A DNA stretch of 64,000 nucleotides from Trinickia symbiotica (lineage in GTDB: Bacteria > Pseudomonadota > Gammaproteobacteria > Burkholderiales > Burkholderiaceae): assembly GCF_002934455.1 (NCBI RefSeq), contig NZ_PTIR01000013.1, forward strand, positions 1 through 64,000, given 5' to 3'. The stretch's first letter is position 1; every line of letters starts with the position of its first letter. The notes under the pieces are model-generated. The model was not told the origin of the DNA, ran no database searches, and saw only the letters and a list, made by a program, of their open reading frames with translations. Positions 29,552 to 37,913 of this stretch are shown here, piece by piece. A program made the translations under genes and the position numbers.

Positions 29552-30436
29552 ATGCCCGCCTCACCACCGCCATCTCGGACGGCTACCGATCTGCTGCGCG
29601 CGTCGCCGCTCGCGGCCCTCGAAGCCCGCATCCTGCTCGCGCATGCGCTCGGCTGGCGCCGCACTGAGCTGATCACGCGCGGCGACGAGCCACTCGATGA
29701 AGCGCAAGTGGCCGTCTACCGCAGCCTGGAAGCGCGGCGTGCGGCCGGCGAGCCAATTGCGCAGATCGTCGGTGCGCGCGAGTTCTACGGACTCGAATTC
29801 GAAGTCACGCCGCACGTGCTGATTCCTCGTCCCGAGACGGAGCTGCTCGTCGAGACAGCGCTCGCCGCGATCGCGCCGCTCACGCGTCCGCGCGTGCTCG
29901 ATCTCGGCACGGGCAGCGGCGCCATCGCGATCGCCATCGCGTCGGCGCGGCCGGACGCGCGCGTCTGGGCGCTCGACCGATCGCCTGAGGCGCTCGCCGT
30001 CGCGACGCGCAACGCCGTGCGGCTCGTCGGCGAGCGTCGGCCCGGCGGCGCGATCGAGCTGTTGCAAAGCGATTGGTACGCGGCGCTCGATCCCGCCCTC
30101 TCGTTCGACGTGATCGTCAGCAATCCGCCTTATATCGCTTCGGGCGATCCACATCTCGGCGTCGGCGACCTACGCTTCGAGCCGCGCGGCGCACTCACGG
30201 ACGAAGCGGACGGGCTCTCGGCGATTCGCGCGATCGTTGTCGGCGCCGGCGCCTTCATGGCGCCGGGCGGGCAACTGTGGCTCGAGCACGGCTACGATCA
30301 AGCGGCGGCAGTGCGCGCGCTGATCGCGGCGCAGGGATTCGCCGACGTCCGCTCGCTCGGCGATCTCGCCGGCATCGAGCGCGCAAGCGGCGGCATTGCG
30401 CCGGGCGCCGTCGACGGTGAAATGGCAACAGCCTAG
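29552..30436 (+). CDS. prmC: Release factor glutamine methyltransferase PrmC
   Basis: 294-residue SAM-dependent methyltransferase that N5-methylates the GGQ glutamine of release factors. The SAM-binding DLGTGSGAIAIAIA lies near 117-130 and the catalytic NPPY at 191-194, followed by FEPRGALTDEADGLSAIR. An N-terminal helical substrate-binding domain is also present. It starts 49 bases after prfA, whose product is its substrate. The ATG has no strong ribosome site, consistent with low-level expression in an operon. Confidence 0.95.
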   Translation: MPASPPPSRTATDLLRASPLAALEARILLAHALGWRRTELITRGDEPLDEAQVAVYRSLEARRAAGEPIAQIVGAREFYGLEFEVTPHVLIPRPETELLVETALAAIAPLTRPRVLDLGTGSGAIAIAIASARPDARVWALDRSPEALAVATRNAVRLVGERRPGGAIELLQSDWYAALDPALSFDVIVSNPPYIASGDPHLGVGDLRFEPRGALTDEADGLSAIRAIVVGAGAFMAPGGQLWLEHGYDQAAAVRALIAAQGFADVRSLGDLAGIERASGGIAPGAVDGEMATA

Positions 30437-30604
30437 GGCTGGAGCTTGGGCCGGACGCAAGGCGCGTACCGCACGGCCCGCTCGCCGCTTCCGACCCACG
30501 CACGCTGCGCTGCCACCCGCGTCGGCCGGCCGGCACTCACGAAATCCGCTATCATTTGCGTCTATCTACCACGCTCCGTGTCCGTCACGGAATCAAGGTC
30601 AGTC

Positions 30605-30916
30605 ATGGATACGCAACAACGCATCAAGCACATCGTCGACGAAAACGCTGTCGTACTGTTCATGAAGGGCACCGCCCAGTTCCCGATGTGCGGCTTCTCG
30701 GGCCGCGCCGTGCAGATCCTCAACGCATGCGGCGTCAACGAGTTCAAGACGGTCAACGTGCTCGAAGACGACGAGATCCGCCAGGGCATCAAAGCGTTCT
30801 CGAACTGGCCGACCATCCCTCAGCTCTATGTGAAGGGCGAGTTCGTCGGCGGCTCGGACATCATGATGGAGATGTATCAGAACGGCGAGCTGCAGCAGCT
30901 GTTCGCGTCGGCCTGA
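30605..30916 (+). CDS. grxD: Monothiol glutaredoxin GrxD
   Basis: 103-residue monothiol glutaredoxin with the CGFS active site at residues 29-32, FMKGT ahead of it, and the glutathione-binding WPTIPQLYV and GGSDI. Such proteins carry [2Fe-2S] clusters and pass them to target proteins. The ATG at 30605 follows CAAGG. A longer in-frame reading starting at 30446 adds a non-conserved stretch. TATCAT at 30550-30555 may be its -10 box. ubiX follows after 46 bases. Confidence 0.95.
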   Translation: MDTQQRIKHIVDENAVVLFMKGTAQFPMCGFSGRAVQILNACGVNEFKTVNVLEDDEIRQGIKAFSNWPTIPQLYVKGEFVGGSDIMMEMYQNGELQQLFASA

Positions 30917-30962
30917 TTCTGCGGCCCGGCAGGCTGGCCCGTTTCCCGCGGCACCGCACGCA

Positions 30963-31574
30963 ATGCAAGCAGCGCTGAGCGCGCCGCCGCGCCGGCTTAT
31001 TGTCGCGATCACGGGCGCCACGGGCGCCATCTACGGCGTGCGCCTGCTCGCGACGCTGAGGCGCCTCGGCGGCATCGAGACGCATCTGCTGATCTCGAGC
31101 GCGGGCTGGCTCAACATCCGGCATGAGCTCGAGCTGACGAAAGACGACGTTCATCCGCTGGCCGACGTCGTCCACTCGGTCCGTGACGTCGGCGCCAGCA
31201 TCGCGTCGGGGTCGTTTTCGACCGCAGGCATGGTCGTCGCGCCATGTTCGATGAAAACGCTCGCGAGCATCGCGCATGGGCTCTCCGACAACCTGATCGC
31301 GCGCGCCGCGGACGTCACGCTGAAAGAGCGCCGCCGGCTCGTGCTGCTCGTGCGCGAAACGCCGCTCAACCTCGCGCATCTGCGCAACATGACGGCCGTG
31401 ACCGAGATGGGCGCGATCGTCTTCCCTCCGCTTCCCGCCTTCTACAATCGGCCCACCTCGATCGGCGAGATGGTCGACGAAACGATCTCGCGCGTGCTGG
31501 ACATGTTCTCGATCGGCCCCGCGCTAGCCACTTCGTGGAAAGGCCTGGGCGGCCCGCGCGACACAGGCTCGTGA
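30963..31574 (+). CDS. ubiX: Flavin prenyltransferase UbiX
   Basis: 203-residue enzyme that prenylates FMN to make the cofactor of UbiD decarboxylases in ubiquinone synthesis and aromatic acid metabolism. The FMN-binding AITGATGAIYG, the SSAGW segment, APCSMKTLASIAHG and the ending PAFYNRPTSIGEMVDETISRVLDMF are diagnostic. UbiD is not in the window. It lies 46 bases after grxD and is followed by a stem-loop. Confidence 0.94.
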   Translation: MQAALSAPPRRLIVAITGATGAIYGVRLLATLRRLGGIETHLLISSAGWLNIRHELELTKDDVHPLADVVHSVRDVGASIASGSFSTAGMVVAPCSMKTLASIAHGLSDNLIARAADVTLKERRRLVLLVRETPLNLAHLRNMTAVTEMGAIVFPPLPAFYNRPTSIGEMVDETISRVLDMFSIGPALATSWKGLGGPRDTGS

Positions 31575-31614
31575 AGCGCGATTCTTAACGCGCACGACAC
31601 GATGCGTTTCACGA

Positions 31615-31639
31615 TCACGGCTTTCTGGCGCAGCCGTGA
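31615..31639 (+). terminator. Hairpin downstream of ubiX
   Basis: TCACGGCT (31615-31622) pairs perfectly with AGCCGTGA (31632-31639) around a nine-base loop. It lies 41 bases after the ubiX stop and before the next plus-strand gene. No T run follows, so it is a weak intrinsic terminator at best. Confidence 0.4.
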
Positions 31640-31700
31640 GCGCTTATAGTCGATTCAATCCGATCACTTTTTGGTTCGCCTCAGCGCGACGCCTGTTGCC

Positions 31701-32492
31701 ATGTCTCGCCTACCTTCGATTTTTCTGTCCCACGGCGCACCGACGCTGCCGATCGATCCGTCGCTTCCCTCCGGCGCTTTCGGCACGCTGGCGGCCGGGC
31801 TACCGCGCCCGGGGGCGATTCTAATGCTGTCGGCGCACTGGGAGACGCCGGACCCGGTTGCAAGCACGGCGGTGAAGCCGGAGACGATCCACGATTTCTA
31901 CGGCTTTCCGCGCGCGCTCTACGAGATCCGCTATCCCGCACTGGGCGCGCCGGACCTCGCCCGCCAGGCGATTACGCTGCTCGCTCAGGACGATATCGCC
32001 GCGACGACGGAAGAGCACGGTCTCGATCATGGCGCATGGGTGCCGCTATTGTTGATGTTTCCCGACGCCGGCGTGCCCGTCGCGCAGCTTTCGATTCAGC
32101 CGCATCGCGACCCGGCGCACCACTATCGCGTCGGCCGCGCGCTGCGGCCGCTCGCCGACGATGGTGTGATGATCGTGGGTTCGGGGCAGATCACGCACAA
32201 CCTGCGCGCCGCCGATTTTGGCGCGCGCCCGGAGGACGCCGACCCGCGCGTCGCCGAGTTCACCGACTGGTTCGAGGCGCGGCTAGGCTCACATGACGTC
32301 GACGCGTTGCTCGACTACCGCCGCCTCGCGCCGCATGCGGCGCTCATGCATCCGCGCGACGAGCACCTTCTGCCCGTCTTCGCGGCGCTCGGCGCGGCCC
32401 CTGACGACTATCGACTGCAAATCCAGTCGCTCGGCACCTATCAGCGCGCGCTTGCGATGACGAACTACGTGTTCGAGAGCGCCGGCAACTGA
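31701..32492 (+). CDS. LigB-family dioxygenase (YgiD / 4,5-DOPA extradiol type)
   Basis: 263-residue class III extradiol dioxygenase relative. Candidate metal ligands are His11 in SHGAPTLP, His46 in SAHWE and later histidines in GSGQITHNL and HPRDEHLLPVF. EEHGLDHGAW holds further conserved histidines. Relatives are annotated as 4,5-DOPA dioxygenases, but the physiological substrate in bacteria is usually unknown. I chose the ATG at 31701, since a TTG ten codons upstream has no support. No aromatic operon surrounds it. Confidence 0.85.
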   Translation: MSRLPSIFLSHGAPTLPIDPSLPSGAFGTLAAGLPRPGAILMLSAHWETPDPVASTAVKPETIHDFYGFPRALYEIRYPALGAPDLARQAITLLAQDDIAATTEEHGLDHGAWVPLLLMFPDAGVPVAQLSIQPHRDPAHHYRVGRALRPLADDGVMIVGSGQITHNLRAADFGARPEDADPRVAEFTDWFEARLGSHDVDALLDYRRLAPHAALMHPRDEHLLPVFAALGAAPDDYRLQIQSLGTYQRALAMTNYVFESAGN

Positions 32493-32622
32493 GTTCGGCC
32501 GAGCCCGGCCGAGCCTGGCCGGGCGCGTCACGGGCAGTTGCCTGGAGAAGCGGTTCTCGAGCGATGCCCCGGACATGCTCAGAGAGCGTCCCCTGCGGAA
32601 CAGCTTGTAGGAAACGCCAATC

Positions 32623-34215
32623 TCAAACGCCGACACCCTCGAGGATGTCGTCTTCCGGTTCGCGTTCGTCGAGGTAGCGCGTGCGATAGCCGGACCGAAC
32701 GCCCCAGAAGTAGAAGACGAGCGAGACGACGGCCACCGTCAGCATGTCCCATCCGTACGGCAGCCACCCGGCACCGCCGAACTGCTTGCTGCCGATGAGC
32801 GAGAGGAAGGCCATGACGGGCAGATAGCAGACGAGCCACCACGCCGCCTTCAGATCGCGGCCCCAGCCGCCCCAGCCCGACTTGCCCTGATAGTAGAAAT
32901 AGACGGGCAGCGCGACGATCATGAGAAGGATGATTTCGCCCGTGAGCGGCCACTTCGCCCAATAGAGCACGAGCGACGCGCAAACGAACGCGAATGGCGC
33001 GATGACGCCCATGAGCGGCAAATGCAGCGGCCGCGCGAGATCCGTCGCGAAACGCCGCAGCGCCATGAGGCTGATCGGCCCCGTGAGATACGAAATGACG
33101 GTCGCCACCGAAATCACGGCGGCGAGCGAGCTCCACCCGCGGAAGAAGAAGAGGAAGACGAACGAGACGAGCAAATTGAACCACATCGCGTTGCGCGGAA
33201 CGCCGTAAAGCGGATGCACGCTGCCGAAGAACTTCGGCATCGTGTTGTTGCGCTCCATCGCGTAGATCATCCGCGTCGTCGTCGCCATGTAGGTCGTGCC
33301 CGTGCCGCTCGGGCTCACGAAGGCGTCGACGTAAAGCAGGAACGCGAGCCAGTTGAGGTTCAGCGCCAGCGCGAGCTCGGCGAACGGCGAGGCGAAGTTG
33401 AAGTGGCTCCAGCCCTTCGCGACATCGGCCGGATTCACGGCGCCGATATAGGCGATCTGCAGCAGCACGTAAATGACGAGCGCGAGCAAAATCGAGCCGA
33501 GCACGGCGAACGGCACGCTCTTCGACGGATTGCGCGCTTCGCCCGCGAGGTTCACCGGGCTCTGGAAGCCGTTGAAGGCGAAGACGATGCCGCTCGTCGC
33601 GACGGCGGTGAAGACGGCGGACCACCCATAGGGAGCGAAGCCGCCGGCAGCCTCGAGATTGTCCGAATGAAAGCCGGAGGCGAGCAACCCGAGGATCGTG
33701 AGGCCCGGAATGATGAACTTGAAGACGGTGATCGTCGTGTTCGCGCGCGCGAAAACCTTCACACCCCAGTAGTTGAGCAGGAAATAGACGATGACGAGCA
33801 GCGCCGACAGCAAGAGCCCCGTCGTCGACAGCTCTCCATGAACGAACAACGCGTGCGCCCATTCGTAGGGCCAGGTGCTCATGTACTGAATCGACGCCTC
33901 GGCCTCGATCGGAATCACCGAAACGATGGCGATCCAGTTCGCCCACGCGCTGATGAATCCGACCAGCGCGCCATGCGAGTAACGCGCGTAGCGGACCATG
34001 CCGCCCGACTCGGGAAACATGGCGCCGAGCTCGGCATAGGTGAGCGCGATCGCGAGAATGACGACGGCGCCGATGATCCAGGCGCAGATCGCCGCGGGAC
34101 CGGCAATCTTGGCCGCCTTCCAGGCACCGAAGAGCCACCCGGACCCGATGATCGAGCCCAAGCCGGTCAGCATCAGCGCGAATGGGCCGATGTTCCGTTG
34201 AATCGAACTTTTCAC
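32623..34215 (-). CDS. APC-family amino acid permease
   Basis: 530-residue, roughly 12-helix transporter of the amino acid-polyamine-organocation superfamily. The first helix has the glycine-rich substrate motif GLGSIIGSGWLFG, followed by ALTYAELGAMFPESGG. The acidic C-terminal tail (EPEDDILEG) and size resemble aspartate:proton symporters such as YveA, though substrate cannot be fixed. The start is GTG at 34213-34215: TAGGAGAGG lies directly upstream, whereas the far upstream ATG at 34329 has no ribosome site and adds a basic, non-membrane extension. Confidence 0.87.
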   Translation of the reverse strand: MKSSIQRNIGPFALMLTGLGSIIGSGWLFGAWKAAKIAGPAAICAWIIGAVVILAIALTYAELGAMFPESGGMVRYARYSHGALVGFISAWANWIAIVSVIPIEAEASIQYMSTWPYEWAHALFVHGELSTTGLLLSALLVIVYFLLNYWGVKVFARANTTITVFKFIIPGLTILGLLASGFHSDNLEAAGGFAPYGWSAVFTAVATSGIVFAFNGFQSPVNLAGEARNPSKSVPFAVLGSILLALVIYVLLQIAYIGAVNPADVAKGWSHFNFASPFAELALALNLNWLAFLLYVDAFVSPSGTGTTYMATTTRMIYAMERNNTMPKFFGSVHPLYGVPRNAMWFNLLVSFVFLFFFRGWSSLAAVISVATVISYLTGPISLMALRRFATDLARPLHLPLMGVIAPFAFVCASLVLYWAKWPLTGEIILLMIVALPVYFYYQGKSGWGGWGRDLKAAWWLVCYLPVMAFLSLIGSKQFGGAGWLPYGWDMLTVAVVSLVFYFWGVRSGYRTRYLDEREPEDDILEGVGV

Positions 34216-34481
34216 AACCTCTCCTAGGGGATATGGGGAACGCGCGAGTGCACGCTTGCCAGTGCGTCCGCCGACGCTTGCAACTCGTGCCTCGCCCCGC
34301 GGCCGATACCGGGCCGCAACCAGGCGCAACCGCGCTGTGTGGCGCGTAGTTTACCGGTTGCGCCGCCCCAGAAGTGTGCGTTTCGATCTGGCACCCAAAA
34401 ATTCGCAGGCGTGGGGAAAGACTTGCGTAGCAAAGCCCGTTCCAATGCACCGAATGTCCCTGCAAATTCGAGGATACAGGT

Positions 34482-34510
34482 TGACCTTTGCGCGATTTCG
34501 CCGTATAACG
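34482..34510 (+). promoter_or_regulatory. Sigma-70 promoter of the cold-shock gene
   Basis: TTGACC (34482-34487) and TATAAC (34505-34510) are separated by exactly 17 bases, the best housekeeping promoter in the window. Transcription would begin near 34517, leaving a leader of about 140 bases, similar to the long 5' leader of E. coli cspA. Confidence 0.8.
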
Positions 34511-34613
34511 AGCAGGCAGGATTTCAAGCGGCGAGTGTGAATTGGTCTTTCGTGGTTCGCCCCTCAGGTACCTTCGGTTGTTCCATTACCCTTCCTTGAT
34601 TTTCGTGCACCCC

Positions 34614-34632
34614 GGGCTTCGGCCTAGTTTTT
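34614..34632 (+). promoter_or_regulatory. UUCG stem-loop and T run in the csp leader
   Basis: GGGC-TTCG-GCCT forms a four-pair stem (one G-U) closed by a C(UUCG)G tetraloop at 34614-34625, followed two bases later by five T (34628-34632). It lies 27 bases before the csp start. It may be a temperature-dependent RNA element or a weak attenuator. Confidence 0.4.
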
Positions 34633-34658
34633 ATCGTCTCTTTTAGGAAATACGTAAT

Positions 34659-34862
34659 ATGGAAACCGGTACCGTCAAGTGGTTCAATGACGCGAAGGGC
34701 TTTGGCTTCATCACTCCCGATAGCGGCGGCGAAGATCTCTTCGCGCACTTCTCGGAAATCCGCATCGATGGTTTCAAGACGCTGCAAGAAAACCAAAAGG
34801 TGCAGTTCGAAGTGAAGACGGGCCCGAAGGGCAAGCAGGCCGCGAACATCAAGCCGGTCTAA
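34659..34862 (+). CDS. cspA: CspA-family cold-shock protein
   Basis: 67-residue single cold-shock domain that binds single-stranded RNA and DNA and melts mRNA structure. RNP1 is KGFGFI at about residues 13-18 and RNP2 is DLFAHFS near 27-33; the N-terminal GTVKWFND is canonical. TTTAGGAAA precedes the ATG. A strong promoter, long leader and a 3' intrinsic terminator make it a monocistronic, highly expressed unit. Several csp paralogues usually occur in such genomes, so the symbol denotes the family. Confidence 0.95.
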   Translation: METGTVKWFNDAKGFGFITPDSGGEDLFAHFSEIRIDGFKTLQENQKVQFEVKTGPKGKQAANIKPV

Positions 34863-34880
34863 GCCCCGTCCGACCGGATG

Positions 34881-34909
34881 AAAAAAACCCCGCTCAGGCG
34901 GGGTTTTTT
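34881..34909. terminator. Bidirectional intrinsic terminator
   Basis: CCCCGC (34888-34893) pairs with GCGGGG (34898-34903) around TCAG, with seven A before and six T after. The A and T tracts extend the stem and allow termination of both csp on the plus strand and the yegD-like gene converging from the minus strand, whose stop is five bases away. Confidence 0.93.
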
Positions 34910-34914
34910 CATTC

Positions 34915-36165
34915 TTAGCGGAAGATTCGACGGGCGTGGATGCCGAGCCCCGTCGCCACGCTGGCGAGCCGGTCGCCGAAGACGGGTTGCGCGGCCGGAA
35001 ACGCCTCGGTGAGCGAGCGCGTCAAAAATGTAAGCCCTGTCGAGCCGCCCGTGAAATAAAGCGCGCCAACGTCGCGCGGCGCGATACCGGCCGCCCGCAC
35101 CGTTTCTCTGGCGGCGTCCACGATGCGATGCAGCTCGTCGACGCCCGCTTCGACGAGCTGCGCTTCGTCGAAGGCCAGCCGCAAGTCGGTCTCGACATCG
35201 TCCAGATCGATCGATGTCTGCCCGCCGGCCGCCACGCCGATTTTCGCCTCCTCGGCGCGCGCGACCAACGCATGGCCGAGCCGCTGCTCGACGACACGCA
35301 TGAGCCGATCGTGGTGCCGCGAGTCGCGGTAAAGGTGCCGCATCAAGCGCAGCTCGCCGACACGCTTGCCGGTGTAGACGGTATTGACGAGATGCCAGGT
35401 CGAAAGGTCGAAGTAGATTCGGTTGGGGACCTCGCGCCCCTCGGGATCGATCGCCTTGTAGCCGAGCTCTGGAAGGATCGTCGCCAGCTCGACGCGGCGA
35501 TCGAAGTCGGTGCCCGCCACGTGGACACCGTGATGGGCGAGCACATCGTCTTTGCGCTCGAGGCGGCGCATCCGCTCGGGGCCCACCCGCACGAGCGAGA
35601 AATCCGACGTACCGCCGCCGATGTCGGCCACGAGTACGAGTGCCTCGCGATCGAGGCGCGACTCGTAGTCGAACGCGGCCGCGATCGGCTCATACTGGAA
35701 GTGAATCTCGCGCAAGCCAGCCGCGTGCGCCGCCGCTTCGAGCTGCCGGGCGGCCAGCAGGTCGGCGCGCGGATCGTCGTCGACGAAAAACACCGGTCGG
35801 CCGAGCACGGCCCGTTCGATCGGCGCGTGCGCGCACGCTTCTCCCCGCTTCTTCAGATAGACGAGGAACGTCGAAATGACATCGGTGTACTTGACGGCGG
35901 AGCCGTCGCCGAGCTCGGTGACGCCCTCGGCCAGCGCGGAACCGAGGATGCTTTTGAGCGAGCGCATGAGCCGGCCGTCGAATCCGTCGATGTACGCGGC
36001 CACGGCCGCGCGGCCGTACACGATCGCCTCCTCGTCCGTATTGAAGAAGATGGCCGTCGGCAGCGTCGTATGATCGCCCTCGACGGGCGCGAGCCGCACG
36101 GCATCGCCGGCGGGCAGCGCGAGCGCCGAATTCGACGTGCCGAAGTCGATCGCGCAGTAAGTCAT
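34915..36165 (-). CDS. Hsp70-family ATPase, YegD-like
   Basis: 416-residue actin/Hsp70-fold ATPase without the DnaK peptide-binding domain. Phosphate-1 (AIDFGTSNS), phosphate-2 (VADIGGGTSDFS) and adenosine (FTGGSTGLTFL) motifs are all visible, as is FQYEPIAAAFDYE, shared with E. coli YegD. Function of YegD is unproven. Three ATGs lie close together (36189, 36180, 36165); I chose the last, directly before TYCAIDFG. A still longer reading adds low-complexity residues. It converges on csp and shares its terminator. Confidence 0.85.
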   Translation of the reverse strand: MTYCAIDFGTSNSALALPAGDAVRLAPVEGDHTTLPTAIFFNTDEEAIVYGRAAVAAYIDGFDGRLMRSLKSILGSALAEGVTELGDGSAVKYTDVISTFLVYLKKRGEACAHAPIERAVLGRPVFFVDDDPRADLLAARQLEAAAHAAGLREIHFQYEPIAAAFDYESRLDREALVLVADIGGGTSDFSLVRVGPERMRRLERKDDVLAHHGVHVAGTDFDRRVELATILPELGYKAIDPEGREVPNRIYFDLSTWHLVNTVYTGKRVGELRLMRHLYRDSRHHDRLMRVVEQRLGHALVARAEEAKIGVAAGGQTSIDLDDVETDLRLAFDEAQLVEAGVDELHRIVDAARETVRAAGIAPRDVGALYFTGGSTGLTFLTRSLTEAFPAAQPVFGDRLASVATGLGIHARRIFR

Positions 36166-36392
36166 CGCTTGGGATTCCATCGCTTGCATTCCGGTGCGCG
36201 GGCCAGAGCCGATCGCGGAGCGCGGTTTTACCACGAACGGCCGGGGCCGCGCAACCCGCGCGAACGAACGTTGGCGAACTTGGTCGGTCGGGAACGGGTA
36301 TTGCTCCCCGTTGCTCGCTTCCCACGGCGCGACACGCATTGTCGCGCGCATGCCCGATCCGCCGCCCACATTCATCAGGAGACCGCCCCCGC

Positions 36393-37862
36393 GTGAACCG
36401 GCCCACCGATACTCCTGTTGCCGCTCGTCCGGCTGGTGTGATCGAGACCGATCTGCCATCGCGGCTCGATCGCTTGCCCTGGGGGCGTTTCCATACACTG
36501 ATCGTCGTCGCGCTCGGCGTGACCTGGCTCCTCGACGGGCTCGAGGTGACGCTCGCCGGGGCCGTGGCGAGCGCGCTGAAAGCGAGCCCTGTGCTTCGCT
36601 TCTCGAACGCGGACGTCGGCTTCGCGAGCAGCGCCTACATCGCCGGTGCGGTGCTCGGGGCGCTCGTCTTCGGCTGGCTCACGGATCGGCTCGGACGGCG
36701 CAAGCTCTTCTTCGTCACGCTTGCGCTCTATCTCGCCGCAACCGCCGCGACGGGGCTCTCGTGGAACCTCGCGAGCTTCGTTCTGTTCCGCTTCCTGACC
36801 GGCGCGGGCATCGGCGGCGAGTATGCCGCCATCAACTCCACGATTCAGGAGTTCACCCCCGCGCGCGTGCGTGGATGGACCGATCTCGGGATCAATGGCA
36901 CGTTCTGGGTCGGCGCCGCGCTTGGCGCCGGCAGCTCCATCGTGCTGCTCGATCCCGCGCTCGTGCCCGGCGACTACGGCTGGCGCGCGTGTTTTCTCAT
37001 CGGCGCAACGCTCGCCCTCGTCATCGTGCTGATGCGCATGTGGATACCGGAGAGCCCCCGGTGGCTGCTGACGCACAATCGGCCGCGTCCGGCCCGCGAG
37101 ATCGTCGAGGCGATCGAGGCGCGCTTCGAACAGCGCGCGGGGGCGCCGCTCGGGGGCGAGATCCACACCCTGCGGCTCGCCGAACGCGATCACACGCCGC
37201 TTCGCGAAGTCTTCGCCGCGCTTTTCGTCCTGCACCGACGGCGCTCGCTCGTCGGACTTTCGCTCATGACCGCGCAGGCGTTCTTCTACAACGCCATTTT
37301 CTTCACCTATGCGCTGGTGCTCACCGACTTCTATCACGTACCCGGCGCGCACGTGGGGTGGTATCTGTTGCCGTTCGCGCTCGGCAATTTTATGGGACCG
37401 CTCGTGCTCGGCCGCGCATTCGACGTCGTCGGCCGCCGCAAGATGATCGCCTTCACCTACGCGATTTCAGGCGTGCTCCTCACGGCAAGCGGATATCTTT
37501 TCGAACGGCAATGGATGACGGTGGTCGAGCAGACTATCGCCTGGATGATCATCTTTTTCTTTGCGTCGGCGGCCGCGAGCTCGGCCTATCTCACGGTGAG
37601 CGAATCGTTTCCGCTCGAAATCCGCGCCCTCGCCATCGCGGTCTTCTATGCGTTGGGCACGGCGCTCGGCGGGATCGCCGGACCGGCGCTCTTCGGTAGT
37701 CTCATCGACACGCACGAACGCTCCGCCGTATTCGAGGGCTACCTCGTCGGCTCGGCCCTGATGCTCCTCGCCGCACTCATTGCTGCCATATGGGGCGTCG
37801 ACGCCGAACGCAAGCCGCTCGAGCACGTCGCTCTGCCGCTTTCAGCGCTGCGCGACGACTGA
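36393..37862 (+). CDS. MFS transporter (metabolite:proton symporter type)
   Basis: 489-residue major-facilitator protein with 12 predicted helices. The intracellular motif after helix 2, GWLTDRLGRRKLFF, is well preserved, and helix 4 includes FRFLTGAGIGGEYAAINST, typical of the aromatic-acid/sugar porter groups. The start is GTG at 36393, preceded by AGGAGA 11 bases upstream; the TTG at 36339 has no ribosome site. Substrate unknown. It runs opposite to the yegD-like gene and converges with the interrupted MFS gene. Confidence 0.85.
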   Translation: MNRPTDTPVAARPAGVIETDLPSRLDRLPWGRFHTLIVVALGVTWLLDGLEVTLAGAVASALKASPVLRFSNADVGFASSAYIAGAVLGALVFGWLTDRLGRRKLFFVTLALYLAATAATGLSWNLASFVLFRFLTGAGIGGEYAAINSTIQEFTPARVRGWTDLGINGTFWVGAALGAGSSIVLLDPALVPGDYGWRACFLIGATLALVIVLMRMWIPESPRWLLTHNRPRPAREIVEAIEARFEQRAGAPLGGEIHTLRLAERDHTPLREVFAALFVLHRRRSLVGLSLMTAQAFFYNAIFFTYALVLTDFYHVPGAHVGWYLLPFALGNFMGPLVLGRAFDVVGRRKMIAFTYAISGVLLTASGYLFERQWMTVVEQTIAWMIIFFFASAAASSAYLTVSESFPLEIRALAIAVFYALGTALGGIAGPALFGSLIDTHERSAVFEGYLVGSALMLLAALIAAIWGVDAERKPLEHVALPLSALRDD

Positions 37863-37913
37863 GGCCCGGTCAGACTGAGCTTGCGCCCGGGCCTTCCGGT
37901 TGCACCTCGGGCG

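Noticed and set aside
36194-37699. Long alternative plus-strand frame across the MFS gene
   Set aside because: Arg-rich shadow frame; the overlapping frame has 12 membrane helices and MFS motifs.
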